A stretch of DNA of 54,500 nucleotides from Cristatella mucedo (GCA_009760855.2 WPIO01000011.1:4766501-4821000), one strand, 5' to 3'; positions 21,125 through 33,430 are shown, counted from the first letter of the stretch. Notes: generated by a model not told the origin, from the sequence alone. Numbers and translations: made by a program.

Positions 21125-21654
21125 TTTGGTTACAAATATAACAGCCTTACTAATTATGCTCATCTTCTTTTGGTGACAAGATGCTGAATGCAAACAGCAC
21201 TGCTTCGACATATTTAGCACCACACTAAAAGCAGCTTTGCATCGGATGATTATTCAATACCTTTCCGTAATAACCTGGACAGCGGCCATAAAAGCTATTT
21301 GAATTGCTTATCTGCTGCCCACAGGCACGGAGACGGACTCCTCGCTATCAATCTTTATGCCGATGGCTTTCAACGGCTGGTAAACTAAAAATAAGCTGGT
21401 AAAGCTCACTAAAAGTCAGTGCTGCATGAATTAGCAGGCGATCCAGACTCACAATAGGGCAGGTCCTGCTTTCGTACACGTAAATAACGACGTTAAAATA
21501 AATACCTGCTCATCCGGTACCTTATTTCATGAACGGTGAAAAGGGCAGTTATTAAAAACTCAAGTCTTCAAATTGACTAATGTTAGTACTCCTATGTAAT
21601 CAGTACTCATTCTAATTCTCCAACAAAGGCTGCATCTCTTCGTAATGTAATGCA
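21125..21654. other. Unassigned sequence between duplication unit and LINE B
   Basis: About 530 bp of AT-rich sequence with no recognisable ORF, RNA gene or match to other parts of the window. Confidence 0.5.
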
Positions 21655-23853
21655 ATATTATGTATGTATTTCCGTCTGCAACTGCACAAAGTCATACATA
21701 CCATGTGGGTGGTACGCAGGAGAGTTTTGCATAGCTCACTCGCAGCCTAAGTGGCTTTCGGTACGCATTCGGTAGCCAACAGACTTCGTCTCACGCAACA
21801 AAGGCAACGTGGGAAGCATAGCAAAGTCAGGAGAGCAGTTGAGGTAGTGAGTAGCGTGGAAGTAGCAGCTCAGGACCGCTGAAAAGGATGTGTTATAGTC
21901 GGCAGCAGGAGAGTAGTTGTCGTTTCGTTAGAATTGTGGAAGCGAGTTCCACAGTCTAGGACCTGCAGAGCTAAAGCTTCTGTCACCAACTGTCCTTAAG
22001 CGGAGGAATGAGACAGCTAATTTATTTTTCACACAGGACCTGAGTGCGAGAACAGGCTGAAACTGATGCAACAGTTCAGCTAGGTATGAAGGAGCCAAGC
22101 CGTGGCGGGCCTTGTGGGTCAGTGAAAGAACTTTGCTCTGTATCCTTTGCTCACCCGGCAACCATCCTAGCTCTTTCAGCAAAGGTGACACGTGCTCAAA
22201 CCATTGGGACTTGAAGACTAGCCTTGCAGCCATATTCATTGTCCGCTGTAGTGGCATAATAGCTTTCTTTGGAAGCCCATCCAAAAGGGAACTACAATAA
22301 TCAAGCCGAGACAGAACTAAGGAGCTAGTTGAATTTTTTACAAGCCACTGTGGGAGACAGGTCCTAATCTTGGATAGGGATCGGATGTGATGGTTAGCTG
22401 TAGAGGCAGTCTTCTGAATGAAGCTTTTGAAATTGAGGCAGCTGTCGAACACGACACCTCATTTTCGAGCACGTGGTGATGGCCTCACAATAGCATCACC
22501 TATTAGGACGACAAAGTCGTTTATTCCAGCCACACGCTTAGGGTTTCCAATGAGCAGCAGTTAGGTTTTATCATCATTAATTTTCAGGAGGTTTTCCGAC
22601 ATCCATGATCGAATATCGGCAAGGCAAGCATTCGCTTTCTCAGATGCCGCAGCAGATTCCGATGGTTTGAATGACAAATACAACTGAGTATCGTAAGCAT
22701 AGAAGTTATATCCTATTCCATGGGCCTTAATCACTTTTCTCAGAGGTTGTGTATAAATGGAGAACAGCAAGGGACCAAGTACAGACCCTTGAGGGACTCC
22801 ACAGGTGACCCTTCTCGTGTCTGAGACCTGACCCACACACGACACTTATTGAACACGGTCAGACAAGTATGATTAAAACCACGCCAGTGCTTCGTCTGCC
22901 AGACCGATCATTGTTCTCAATCGTTCAAGCAGAACTTCGTGATCAATGGTGTCGAAGGCAGCAGACAGATCCAGCAGAGCTAGGGCAGTGACATTCCCGT
23001 CGTCGTTGCCACATAGAATGTCATTGTTAACACGGAGGAGAGCAGTTTCAGTGGAGTGCTGCCTCTTGAAGTCTGATTGAAATGTTTCTGACATTTCATT
23101 CTTTTTAAGATTAAATCAACAAGCAGCTTTGTAATAGTTTTTTCAAGAATCTTTCACAAGAAAGGAAGAAGGGAAACTGGGCGATAGTTTGTTAGGACAT
23201 CTGAGTCTAATCCAGGTTTTCTAAAAATAGGTCTAACGATTGCCGATTTGAAGGACTTGGGGACGACCCCTCTTCCCAAAGAAGCATTAAAAATGTTGGT
23301 TACGGCAGTGCTAAGTTTGTCTGCTTGTGAAAACCACAGAGATGAAAGTATAGGGTCTTCAGGAGACGAGCTCTTTTTGCTAGACCTTATTAAGGCTGCC
23401 ACATTGCTTGCAAAAACGTTGGAGAACCTTTTAAGGAAGGTCACAGGTTGAGGAACGGCGATTGCTTTGGTCGGAGGGGGCTTAATGGCGGCACGAATGT
23501 GCACACTTTTTACAGTAAAGAAGGCTGAAAACTTTTCGGCTGAGCCCTTAATATCTGGGGGGTCAGACCTCACAGCATTGGCCAGTAAATGTTTTACTGT
23601 CTTGTACTGTTTAGTGTCAGACTGGCAAGAATTCAGCTTTCTAATAAAAAAGAAGCTCTGGTTTTTTTAAGCTTTCGGGTGTAAACTCGAAGGAAGTCTT
23701 TAAAATTGACTATATCTGCCTCAGACCCCGATTTCTTGAAACGACGTTCTCGCCTGAGCTTAACCCGGCGCATCTTAAGGAGTTTTTTGTAAATTGAAAG
23801 AAATCTCCACGACTTTGAACCCGGATAGAGCGAACGGGAGCATGCTTGTCAAG
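21655..23853 (-). mobile_element. LINE family B, RT half and 3' UTR (degraded)
   Basis: Minus-strand RT, different from family A but of the same general group. Pieces in order: NYRPVSLLPFL (end near 23160), LALLDLSAAFDTIDHEVLLE (motif A, near 22960), GVPQGSVLGPLLF (motif B, near 22790), YAYDTQLYL (motif C, near 22690; the first catalytic Asp of YADD is Tyr), and the C-terminal RLDYCSSLLDGLPKKAI near 22290. Stops and a frameshift separate the pieces. The 3' UTR ends near 21655. The element continues, 5'-ward, at 25303-26280 beyond the inserted family A copy. Confidence 0.85.
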
Positions 23854-24029
23854 AGCTCGGGTTCTTATCACGGTTTATATTCCCTCTCTTGCTGATGTGA
23901 TTGCCTAGCACAATCTAGGCTTTCACTTTTATGCAGATGACACTCAGTTGTACCTTTGCTTTGATCCCTCTCAGCCTTCGAGCACCTCAAATTCTCTAAA
24001 CTCACTTGCTACATGCATTGATGACATCC

Positions 24030-24297
24030 TTTCTTACGCAACGACATCTACTCTCCAACTGCCGACTACGGCACATCTTTTTCAGCGGTCCTGAACTGCT
24101 ACTTCTATGCTACTCACTACCTCAACTGCTCTCCTAACTCTGCTATGCTTTCCACTTTCTCTTTGCTGCGTGAGACGAAGTCTGTTGGCTACCGAATGCG
24201 TACGGAAAGCCGCTTAGGCTGTGAGTGAGCTATATAAAACTCTCCTGCCTAACACCCACATGGTCTTTATGACTTCGTGGAGTTACTGACGGAGATA
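24030..24297 (+). mobile_element. LINE family B 3'-end fragment nested in family A
   Basis: It matches the reverse complement of 21655-21925 (TTTTCAGCGGTCCTGA; GAGACGAAGTCTGTTGGCTA), so it is the 3' UTR of family B. It splits the family A sequence GATGACATC/CACATGG. Flanking CATCC (24025-24029) and CATTC (24298-24302) look like a 5-bp target duplication with one change. Confidence 0.82.
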
Positions 24298-24580
24298 CAT
24301 TCTCACATGGAAGGCAGCAAGTTTTCTAAAACTAAACAATGACAAAACTAACTTACTAGTTATGGGCAAACCCAGTGTGATTCACAAATTGGAAAGGCTG
24401 ACACTCAAAATTGGCTCTGCAAGCACATCTCCTGTTTAATCAGCTCGAAATCCAGGTGTCATATTCCAAAGCGACCTCTCGTTAGACGACCATATCAGCT
24501 CCACGGTCAAATCCGCCTATTTTCAGCTTCAAAACATTGCTAAAATTCGAGCTTGTTTAGATAAAGATACCACATCTAAG

Positions 24581-25087
24581 TTGGTCCGTGCATTCGTGAC
24601 ATCCCGTCTCGACTTCTGCAAGTCACTGCTTACTGGCCTACCAGCATGTGCGATCAGGCGATTGCAGCTGGTGCAAAATTCGGCAGCTAGACTTGTCTGC
24701 CGTGAGCTTCGCAGTTGCCACATTACTCCACTTCTCGCTGACCTGCACTGGCAACCAGTCAAGCAACGGATTGACTTCAAGGTTTTGTCGCTCACTCTTA
24801 GGTCCCTTCATCCCATGGCTCCAGCCTATCTGTCAGATATACTACCTCATCAGGCCAAGCATCGTACCACCTGCTTTTCGGAATCCAACAGTCTAGAAAT
24901 ACCTCGTACAAACCTTAAATCCTTTGGAGGCCATGCATTTAGTTCATATGCTCCCAAAGCCTGGAACTCCCTCCCGATCTGCGTCAGAACATCCCCTGAC
25001 CTGATCACATTTAAAAAGATCTTAAAAGACACCTATTTAGGACAGCATTTAGTGGGTCCCTGTGATTCGTCCTTCACGTGCTTATGA
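24581..25087 (+). pseudogene. LINE A ORF2 C-terminus, open reading frame
   Basis: About 168 codons remain open: the region after the RT palm, with [60 protein letters not shown] and PKAWNSLP. These are the family's thumb/C-terminal conserved blocks and equal the sequence at 30086-30697. It lacks endonuclease and the first half of RT, so it is not a gene. Confidence 0.8.
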
Positions 25088-25302
25088 ATGCTGACACTGT
25101 GCATGCTGCCACTAACCACATTTGCATGCTGACCCTGTGCATGTCACCCCTAACCATGTTATTAATTTTGTTTGTTTTTCAAGCATGATCTTACTTACCT
25201 TTTAATTGCATTTCCCTTTGCAGCAAATGTAAAGCACCTAGAAAGAGACTAAGTTCTCTGTGGGCACTTTATCAAGTACATTATTATTATTATTATTATT
25301 AT

Positions 25303-26280
25303 AGCTCTCCTGAGTGTCATGTTCATCGCATCAGTGAGGGTATCAAGGCTGCCGGTCGAGTCTGAATGAAGATCAAGAAGACCTGCCTCACAAACAGATT
25401 TCAAAAACCTGTCCACGTCAACGCTTTGTAAGCTACGTCGTTTGGCAAATTCGACATTGCCCTGTACGTACGAGGGAGCAGGAACAGTAACCAATACCGA
25501 ACAATGATCTGAGAGGGTCAGTGGGCACACCACAAAGTCAGTGGGGAGGACATCCTTAGCGATCCGAGATCTAGAACGTGGCCACCGACGCTGGTGCTAT
25601 GTTTAACGTGCTGGGCCAAACCAAAATTCTCCAGACAGTCAAGAAATGAGTGGACATGGCTGTTGCTAGCATTGTCAACGTGAATATTGAAGTCTCCTAC
25701 AATCAGTTACATCCTGTCACACACAATAATTTTAGCGAGGAACTCTGAAAACTCCTCTATAAACAAGTTTTGACAGCCAGAAGTAGGCCGGTATATCACA
25801 ACAGTGAGAGGCATTGTCTTAGATGAAGACCTGATAGCAACCAATTCAAACGATGACCCATGCGAAAAACTGCACATTTCATAGCCAAACGATTCGCGAA
25901 CAACAATTGCAACCCGCCATCAACCTTGTCAGAACGTATGGACTGATAAAATGAGAACCCGGGTGGGTTGGTCTCAGAAATACAGCTACTGGAACAAGGC
26001 GTCATCCAGGTTTCGGTAAACAGAAATGCATCTAGCTTCTCATGAACCACCTGATCGTGGATAAGTAACCCCTTGGTTTTTAGCGAGCGGACATGTAGTA
26101 GGTGGAATTTAAGAGGCTGTCCAACAACTGGGCGACGGTGATAAAGTGGCTTGTATTCTCTACCGTTTGCACCTGGCCGGCGGACGCTGGCTCACCGATT
26201 TTGAATTGAACCTTGGTAACGGCCGTCGGACGACGTTTCACACTCCTAAATCAGCTATAACCATTCTCATTTTCGTGGGT
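25303..26280 (-). pseudogene. LINE family B endonuclease half
   Basis: Minus-strand remains of an apurinic-like endonuclease. FLFTETWMTP with the catalytic Glu lies near 26020, PPGFSFYQSIRSDK near 25960, and LSDHCSVLVTV with the terminal S-D-H motif near 25500. In between the frame is broken. The downstream edge at 25303 is the insertion point of family A. The 5' limit near 26280 is uncertain. Confidence 0.75.
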
Positions 26281-27640
26281 TAGATCAGTTTTCAAAAACA
26301 ATTCACAAAAATAAAGAACCATGTACCTTAGCCCACTTTTAGCCAATCGCCGATATTCGTATCGAACATTATTTTCACTCAGCCTGATGCTCTGAGATTT
26401 TCTAAACGACTTAAGAATGACCATGAAAGCCCTCCGTACGACTTATTTTCGGACTGGGTAGGGTGACCGAGCAACACGCCTCCTATATTCTACCACCGAG
26501 CCCTTTTTAGCAGATGCTGAACGTGCCAAGCCCAGTCTCCTCACTATGGACAGGAAACGACATAGAAAGATCTAGCCCTCTCTCTTTCCGTCTGTCGTTA
26601 GTACTCCTCAGGCAGCCCTTCTATTCCATGCATGCTATTTCCCACACTGTTGAGCCACGGTTCGTTGCGAACCTGCCCGACAGCTGGCCGCAGTTTGTGG
26701 CAGATGGATTTTCCCTCAGACACTACTAACTCATGAATATGTTCCGGACTGCCGAGTCATCAACCGTGAGCCACTGTCGGCCCCCTAAAACGCCAGGGAG
26801 CCGGCGACTGCTTAAGCAACCTGTAGGGCCTCCAACCAACTTGCAAGGGCTCCCGAGTCACATTACCTCACAAAGACTCTGAAGGTGAAAGGTAACGCAA
26901 GCGCAAACACGGTTTTTAAGCCACGTTTGCTCCGACCAAATATTGCCTTTGTATTGTACTCTTAGGCTTCTGCAATCCATTCAAGTGGCCTTTTTGGAAT
27001 GGTTTCTTTGCCTACCGTGGCGGTGCTCCTGGCGTCCATTTGCCTCAGTGACCTACTTGTTGACCCAGTAAGCATGATACGTTCATTTCTGAAGCGAGTC
27101 GCTCAGCTGGTAAAAGAACGGTTCTTCAGGACCACGACCGATAGTCCATAGAATTGAGATATCGTAGGCCTAAGCACTGCTGTGATATCTTCCTAGCCAA
27201 GTTAGTTATCACGATGAGATGAACTGAGTAAAGTCTACGATTTCAAGAGGCAGAGTCAGTGCAAGTCCAGTACGCTACGCATGTGCGTCAGCTTAACGGG
27301 ATAGCATACGAAAATTGAGCAAAAAATCAATCAATTTTTTTAGTGGTCTTTTAAACGGTAAACATCTCAGAAATGCAATCCCAAATTTTGACGATCGACA
27401 CATAATTGGAAAAATTAAAAAAAATCAAAGACCCAGATGTTTTCTAAAGGGAAATATACCGGAAGTGAGTAACTGGCGTTCACCCAAAAAACGACGGGTA
27501 GTGAAAGAGCAAGAAGAGAATGAGGGTGATAATTTTTCTTTTTGGAAATCGTATTTTTGTTGTTGCCGCACTGGCTACGGCGTTGATGGCTTACGCTCGG
27601 TGCCCGGCTTGTAATAGCTAAGTGTATTGTAGGGGAGCGG
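26281..27640. other. No recognisable gene
   Basis: About 1.4 kb. Frames at 26514-26729 and 27315-27614 are open by chance or decayed: no domain, no splice pattern and biased composition (Lys/Asn rich in the second). Nothing repeats elsewhere in the window. Confidence 0.5.
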
Positions 27641-27689
27641 ACCTACGTGGGTCTTGCGAGTAGTACGCTTGCACTTCGATGTAGGAGCC

Positions 27690-28060
27690 GCATTTGCGAA
27701 AATAGTCAGGTTAACATGCCTTTATATACTTCCCCCAGCGGAGAAGAGATGAAAGCCTTGCGAGATGCAAATGAAGAAGACAGTGAGAAGATGAAAGTTG
27801 CCAAGCAAGGTCGTGTAAGGTCGACAGAGCCTAAGCTGCCCCTAAACATTCAGGCAATGTATGCTGCTAGGAGCGTTGGGCTAGGAAGAGCAGGGGCTGA
27901 AAGACATTTTGGGTTGTGAGATTTCCCTACCCCTATCCCATCTAAACGCTACACCGATTGTGGGAAAGCAATTGCAGCTGCAGCTACGAAAGAGGCTGAA
28001 CTGTCAACGGTGAGAGCTGTAGGAGAGCGCTCAATCAACATGCTGGATAGAGTAAGGTTG
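27690..28060 (+). pseudogene. Possible MULE-like transposase relic
   Basis: Frame 27647-27919 ends with LNIQAMYAARSVGLGRAGAE and after a stop continues PTPIPSKRYTD and KAIAAAATKEAE. This layout (N-x-R-x-V-x-A-M/A-R-S-x-G-x-G-x-x-G, then PPP-x-x-x-Y, then an Ala-rich helix) recalls the Mutator-like transposase domain common in invertebrate genomes. The catalytic part is not recognised. Low support. Confidence 0.3.
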
Positions 28061-29640
28061 GCAGCTCCGTTGAAGAAGGAAGGATAGCAAGGGTTTGGCA
28101 TCACGAAGGCCGGACGGCGTACACACGGAACTTGAACGAGCTGGCAACGACCTTGGTCGTACGACATGAACTTGACCGGCTCGGGCTGGCTAGCTAAAGC
28201 CTGCAGCACACAGTTGTATAGCATGAGATTAGCAGCTTCGGTCTTCTTTCCGTAAAGCAGAATGCCATTTTTGGCGGCTTAGGTGGGTCGCACCTAGGTA
28301 AGCGAAGTTTCTTCATATTTTGTTACTAGGGCACGCCCCGTCAAAGAAAGGCCGCAGATGGCAAGAGCAAGAATCATGCAGCTCCACCAGCTTCCGGTGG
28401 GGCCTTCAGATTGCTGCCATTTCTCTCATGCTTAGTGCTCAGGTCCACGAGTGCGGAAAACGCTCGCTCGATGATGCCCTGCTCGCCTGCTGGAAAGACT
28501 TGACAAGACTCATTCGAAAGCACGCCATCATTTAGGCAATTATCAGCAAAGTCGTCGTAAGAGTTAAGTTAAAGCAACAGTTACATGCACAATAAGAATT
28601 GCATTTTAACCTAGGGTATGCCTTCCTGTGCGACTTCACCTGGCAAACTCTTTCAAATCTAGTAGGATTAGTTTCGTGACTTCGTTAGGTGCTGAGAAAC
28701 ATCTTCAGACGCATTCACGTAAGTTGACACGATCAGATTTCTTGCTTACCATCACCGAATGTCCTCCTAGTCAAAGCGTTGAAGCAGTGGATGTAGCAAA
28801 TATGGTCGTCGGACTCAATGCATCACACAATTGCAAGCGCAGAAATTACCGGACGGATGAGAAAAGTGGATTCTCCAGACGCAAAGCAAGAACTGGCAGA
28901 AACTGAGTTCACTTCAGCCGCCATCATTGTAACGAATACGAGAAGACGAAAAAGAAAGAGGATGGCATGCATGTAAAAAAGCGTTAGTCGGTAAAGTGAA
29001 CATTGTTACCTAACGTGCACCATCAATAGTGCAAGAGTGCATTTAACAATAAAAAGTGCTTTATCTTTTTTGAAGAACAGGGAGAAGCCATGGGTGCATT
29101 CCATCAACACTCCATAAAAAGAAAGTTGCTAAGAATGCAACACAAAACTAGGCAGACAGATCGTCACTCTTTGCTGTTTCAGTCGTGTGTTCGTCGAAAG
29201 AGCCTTAAGTTTTGATTGGTAGGCCGGTATAACAGAGGCACTCAACGAACAACATTTGCCCAAAAAAAATGAATTTGCCGGAAAATAAGCAGTGGCATGA
29301 TTTTTTAGGTCGCTTGTAATATGACCCATACCCCAAAATTTAGACCCAGTTTAGTGGAAATGTGTGCAGTCTGTAGCAACACCTCAGACATTCGTCTAGC
29401 AAAATGTACAGGTAGCAAACAAATAGAGCTATGAAAATGAAACTTTGCAAAAGTTCTAATGACCTAACGTTTAAGTATGTGTAGATTTAAAGATAATAAT
29501 ATTTTGACCCCCAGGCAAGATAGGTGCAAGCAGTGCTGACTTAGCCGAGTGATTGGCTCTAAAATTGTATTGGAATTTTGTCACTACGTTTGTAATTGAT
29601 ACTAGAGTTTAGCGGGTCTAGCTATACATTTTCTAGTATT
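28061..29640. other. No recognisable gene
   Basis: It holds open frames at 27949-28224 (minus), 28320-28535 and 28628-28906 (plus) without domains. They may belong to the decayed DNA transposon at 27690-28060, but I cannot show it. The rest is AT-rich with no repeat match. Confidence 0.45.
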
Positions 29641-29842
29641 TAAAGGAATGGCAGTAGCAAGACTGGGTGGTAGTTGCTCAAGTTCTCGTTGTATGATATT
29701 TCTATCTTAAAAAATGACATGGGATTTTTTTAAGAAAGCGAGAATGAGACCCGAGATTAAGGACGTATTTATTGTGTGAGCAAAGCAGGGCTGCTGAAAA
29801 TTAATGAATATCAGAGGGAGAAGAAGTGCCTATAGAGTCAGG
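29640..29842 (-). mobile_element. Short RT relic next to LINE A tail
   Basis: GGTGGTAGTTGCTCAAGTTC here equals the sequence coding for LSNYRPV in the full family A element (31420-31445), and neighbouring bases GGAATGGCAGTAGCAAG are similar. It is a small older family A or related fragment on the same strand, into or beside which the larger copy inserted. Confidence 0.55.
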
Positions 29843-30085
29843 ATAATAATAATAATAATAATAATAATAATTCACTTGATAAAGCACCCTCAGAGTACTC
29901 AATCTCTCTCTAGGCGCTTTACGTTTGCTGGAAATTGAAATGCAATTGAATGGTAATTAAAATCTTGCTTGAAAAACAAGCGAAATGAATAGCATGGTTA
30001 GGGGTGACATGCACCGGGTCAGCATGCAAATGTGGTTAGTGGCAGCATGCACAGTGTCAGCACGCATAAGCACATCAAGAACGAA

Positions 30086-31914
30086 TCACAGGGACCCACT
30101 AAATGCTGTCCTAAATAGGTGTGTTTTTAGGTTCCTTTTAAATGTAGTCAGGTCAGGGTATGTTCTGACGCAGGCCGGGAGGGAGTTCCAGGCTTTGGGA
30201 GCATATGAACTAAATGCATGGTCTCCAAAGGATTTAAGGTTTGTACGAGGTATTTGTAGACTGTTGGATTCCCAAAAGCAGGTGGTACGATGCTTGACCT
30301 GATGGGGTAGTATATCTGACAGATAGGCTGGAGCAATAGAATGAAGGGACCTAAAAGTGAGCGACAAAACCTTGAAGTCAATCCGTTGCTTGACTGGTTG
30401 CCAGTGCAGGTCAGCGAGAAGTGGAGTAATGTGGCAACTGCGAAGCTCACGGCAGACAAGTCTAGCTGCCGAGTTTTGCACCAGCTGCAATTGCCTGATC
30501 GCACATGCTGGTAGGCCAGTAAGGAGTAAGTTGCAGAAGTCGAGACGGGATGTCACGAATCCATGGACCAACTTAGATGTGGTATCTTTATCTAAACAAG
30601 CCCGAATTTTAGCAATATTTTGAAGCTGAAAATAGGCGGATTTGGCTGTGGAGCTAATATGATCGTCTAACGAGAGGTAGCTTTTGGAATAGGACACCTA
30701 GATTTCGAGCTGATTCAACTGGAGATATGCTGGCAGAGCAAGTTTTGAGAGTCAGCCTTTCCAATCTCTGGATCACACTGGGTTTGCCCATTACTAGTAG
30801 GTTAGTTTTATCATCGTTACGTTTTAGAAAATTTGCTGCCATCCATGTGCAGATATCATCAATGCATGCAGCAAGTGAGTTTAGAGAATTTGAGGCGCTC
30901 GAAGGTTGGGAGGTATCAAAGCAAAGGTACAACTGAGTGTCATCCGCATAGAAGTGAAAGCCTAGATTGTGCTTGGCAATCACATCAGCAAGAGGGAGAG
31001 TATAAACCGTGAAAAGAACCGGACCTAGCACTGAGCCCTGAGGTACTCCATATTTCAGAGGTACTTCAGATGATCTTTGTCCATTCACGTCAATACTCTG
31101 GAGTCTCCCACTGAGATAGGACCTGAACCACTGCAGAGCAGTGCCAGTGATGCCCAGGCGAGATGAGAGGCGCTCTAGAAGAACTTTGTGATCGATGGTA
31201 TCAAAAGCAGCCGAAAGATCAAGTAAGACAAGCAGAGACACTCTACCCATGTCTGCATTCCTAAGTAGGTCGTTCTATACCCGAAGCAATGCTGACTCTG
31301 TGGAGTGATTAGCTCTAAAGCCAGACTGGAACTTACTAGCAAGGTGTGAGGTTTCGATATACGAGTTCAGCTGGTCCGCCACGACCCGTTCGAGTGTCTT
31401 TGATAGGAATGGTAGAAGGGAAACTGGGCGGTAGTTGCTCAAGTTCTCTTGGTCAAGTGTAGCTTTCTTGAGAAGCGGTCTGACTACAGCTTTTTTGAAA
31501 GGTGCTGGGACATGACCTGTGGCTAATGACATATTAATTATGTTAGTTATACATGGCAGCAGCAGATCAATGCAACGTAGGAGCAGGACAGTGGGAATAG
31601 GGTCCAGAGGACTTGTTGTCTTCTTTGATTGCGATACGAACTTTAGGACTAGATCACTAGTGACCTGCTTAAATGCAGACATTGAGGTGCAGCCAGGAAC
31701 CGAGGAACAGCATTCTAGTGGGGAGGTTGTCATCGCAGGGATGGATTCTCTGATCTTGTCTATCTTCTGCACAAAGAATCGAGAGAAGCGATCGGCTAGA
31801 TCATCATTAGGATCATCAGGTAAGGAGCTAATCTGGGAACGGTTGAGGAGATGGTTTATTGTCGACATCAGCATTTTTGGATTGTGCATCTGTGATTCAA
31901 CAATGTTTTTATAA
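30086..31914 (-). pseudogene. LINE A reverse transcriptase and C-terminus, broken
   Basis: RT motifs are all present: NYRPVSLLPFLSKTLERVVA (near 31400), LDLSAAFDTIDH (motif A, near 31210), GVPQGSVLGPVLF (motif B, near 31040) and FYADDTQLYL (motif C with both Asp, near 30945). Downstream: [18 protein letters not shown], then after a one-base shift at about 30680 SLDDHISSTAKSAYFQLQ and [20 protein letters not shown], ending FRTAFSGSL and stop at 30086. Only one in-frame stop (TAG near 31273) and one shift disrupt it, so it is recent by comparison with other LINEs here. Confidence 0.87.
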
Positions 31915-31971
31915 AAGCTAGACTTGGCCGTTGCTAGGATCGATTGGTACGACCTACAGTAGTCTTCATAT

Positions 31972-32149
31972 AAAAAAATCCCAGCTGATTAAACAGCCTC
32001 TTTTAGTATAGCGACAGAAGAGCCTTTACGGCTATCACCACAGCTTGCAGTGGAGATAAAGGATCGCCCACCGCAGGAATCGAACCCACGACCTCGGGAC
32101 CGAGGTCGTGAAAGCAACCGCCTTACCTAGTGTGCCATCACGGCTCGCC
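31972..32149 (-). mobile_element. tRNA-derived SINE, copy 2, inside LINE A
   Basis: 178 bp in the region between endonuclease and RT. On the minus strand: A-box-like TGGCACACTAGG, hairpin with stems CACGACCTCG/CGAGGTCGTG around GTCC, and a perfect B-box GGTTCGATTCC directly after. The body ends in a T run (minus). The tRNA-like head with intact internal promoter boxes suggests pol III transcription. It is not a tRNA gene because acceptor and anticodon stems do not close. Confidence 0.85.
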
Positions 32150-32235
32150 TGTCAATGGACAGTTCGTCCGGATCTTTTGTATGCTTTTTCAAGCTTTCCT
32201 CTAGTAGACTTGGCTAGTTTAATGTCTGTGGTAAA

Positions 32236-33420
32236 CTATAGGCCGTCTGGGCGGGGGCACACAGTGAGCTTTGTCAGAGGGGCAAACTCGTCGAGCGTGT
32301 CAGCTAGTGTCGTGTTGAAGCTATCTAGCAATGATGACAGATCGGAGGGAGGATTGAGCAGCAGAGGTAAAGCAGATATTCTGGCACGGACAGCATCGAT
32401 GTCAAGGGTCTTGAGGTTTCGCGATTCACAGGTTATTTTAGAGGAAGGTGTGGGCGCACACTGTAGATTGAATGAGATCTGCATGTGGTCAGATAAGCAG
32501 GATTTGGTAATAATCGGTGGTGACAAAGTGCAGTTGTATGAAAAAATCTGGTCGAGTGTGTGACCATTGATGTGGGTAGGGCCATGCACATGAGCCACAA
32601 GAGACAATGAGTCAGTCAATGCACGAAATTCGGGGCTGAAAGCTTCAGATAAGTTATCAAAGTGAACGTTGAAATCACCCATTACGAGGAAGGATCGAGT
32701 TCTTGCACACAGAATCGAAATGAGATCGGAGAAATCTGAGATAAAGGAGGAGTTGGTACCTGGTGGGCGATAGACTACTGCCACTATCGGTAGCTTGTTT
32801 TCGGGTCAGACCAAGACAATTGATTCAAAAGGCTGCTTTGAGGGTACGGCAAATGGCTTGAAGTTGAATTTCGAGCACACGACAATAGCAACTCCACCTC
32901 CAGTTTTGATTGATCTAGAGGTGTGAAAGAACGAGAAACCAGATGGAGTTGCCTCTTTAATTGTCGGACAGTTTATCGATTTCAGCCAAGTTTCTAGTAG
33001 GTCGAGAAGGTCGATACTATTTTCAGAAATAAGGTCGCTTATTACTAGAGGTTTATTGCACATTGAGCGAGGATTCCAAAGGCAAGCGTCAAGTCTGGCC
33101 GATGGGGTTACAACAGGCTTGACCACTAAGTTTGAGGAATTTACAGTGACGCATGTGGGGGAGCGTGCTGAGCGGTACGAGACAATGCTAGGAATACCGA
33201 ACGAGCTGGTACTCAGCTTGCAGGTTCCGCCCAACGAGCGGCGTCTGAGCTGGCGGTTCCATCCACCGCGGCGGCAACTGGGTGCTTTTCTTTTGTTAAT
33301 GCATAGCTCGTGAATCTTAGCAACAACAATAATATCTAGGAATGCATTTGATATGCGATGACCAAGCGATAACAGCTGCTGACGATCATAACTAACAAGC
33401 AGGTTACTAGCCGCCGGCAA
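32236..33420 (-). pseudogene. LINE A endonuclease domain
   Basis: Apurinic-like endonuclease: LWNPRSMCNKPLVISDLI (N-terminal strand and helix), LLDLLETWLK (catalytic Glu), TPSGFSFFHTSRSIKTGGGV, then a TGA at about 32804, VAVVYRPPGTNSSFISDF, LVMGDFNVHFD (GDFN motif) and LSDHMQISF (SDH motif). The nuclease nicks target DNA for target-primed reverse transcription. Apart from the TGA the domain is open. Residues before LWNPR (33420-33260) are basic and show no domain. Confidence 0.87.
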
Positions 33421-33430
33421 AGATGTAACC

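Larger units (their letters stand above)
23859..25302 (+). mobile_element. LINE family A copy inserted in LINE B
   Basis: 5'-truncated family A beginning GGTTCTTATCACGGTTTAT (inside the RT palm), through HFYADDTQLYL (near 23915), the C-terminal ORF to about 25087 and the 3' UTR with (ATT)n tail to 25302. It is flanked by AGCTC at 23854-23858 and 25303-25307. Removing it restores LINE B coding (minus: MTLRRAL then DKHAP). It carries a 268-bp piece of LINE B inside (24030-24297). Confidence 0.88.
29843..33430 (-). mobile_element. Most complete LINE family A element
   Basis: In 5'-3' order on the minus strand: endonuclease (33420-32236), SINE insertion (32149-31972), RT (31914-30690), C-terminal region (30697-30086), 3' UTR (30085-29872) and (AAT)n on plus = (ATT)n tail (29871-29843). 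Defects: a TGA inside the endonuclease near 32804, the SINE, a TAG near 31273 in RT and a +1 shift near 30680. It is therefore inactive, yet nearly full length. Other copies in the window (1, 10290, 23859, 38125, 42170, 51421) are parts of the same family. Confidence 0.88.

Noticed and set aside
26514-26729. Short ORFs in the spacer (26514-26729, 27315-27614, 28320-28906, 35687-35908, 37306-37518) as host genes
   Set aside because: No domain, no paired splice sites and no conservation to test. Length is within chance expectation.
32084-32145. tRNA gene inside LINE A
   Set aside because: A-box-like and perfect B-box sequences are present, but acceptor and anticodon stems do not form a cloverleaf and a long hairpin replaces the anticodon region. 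The body and tail are those of the SINE repeated at 6973-7152.
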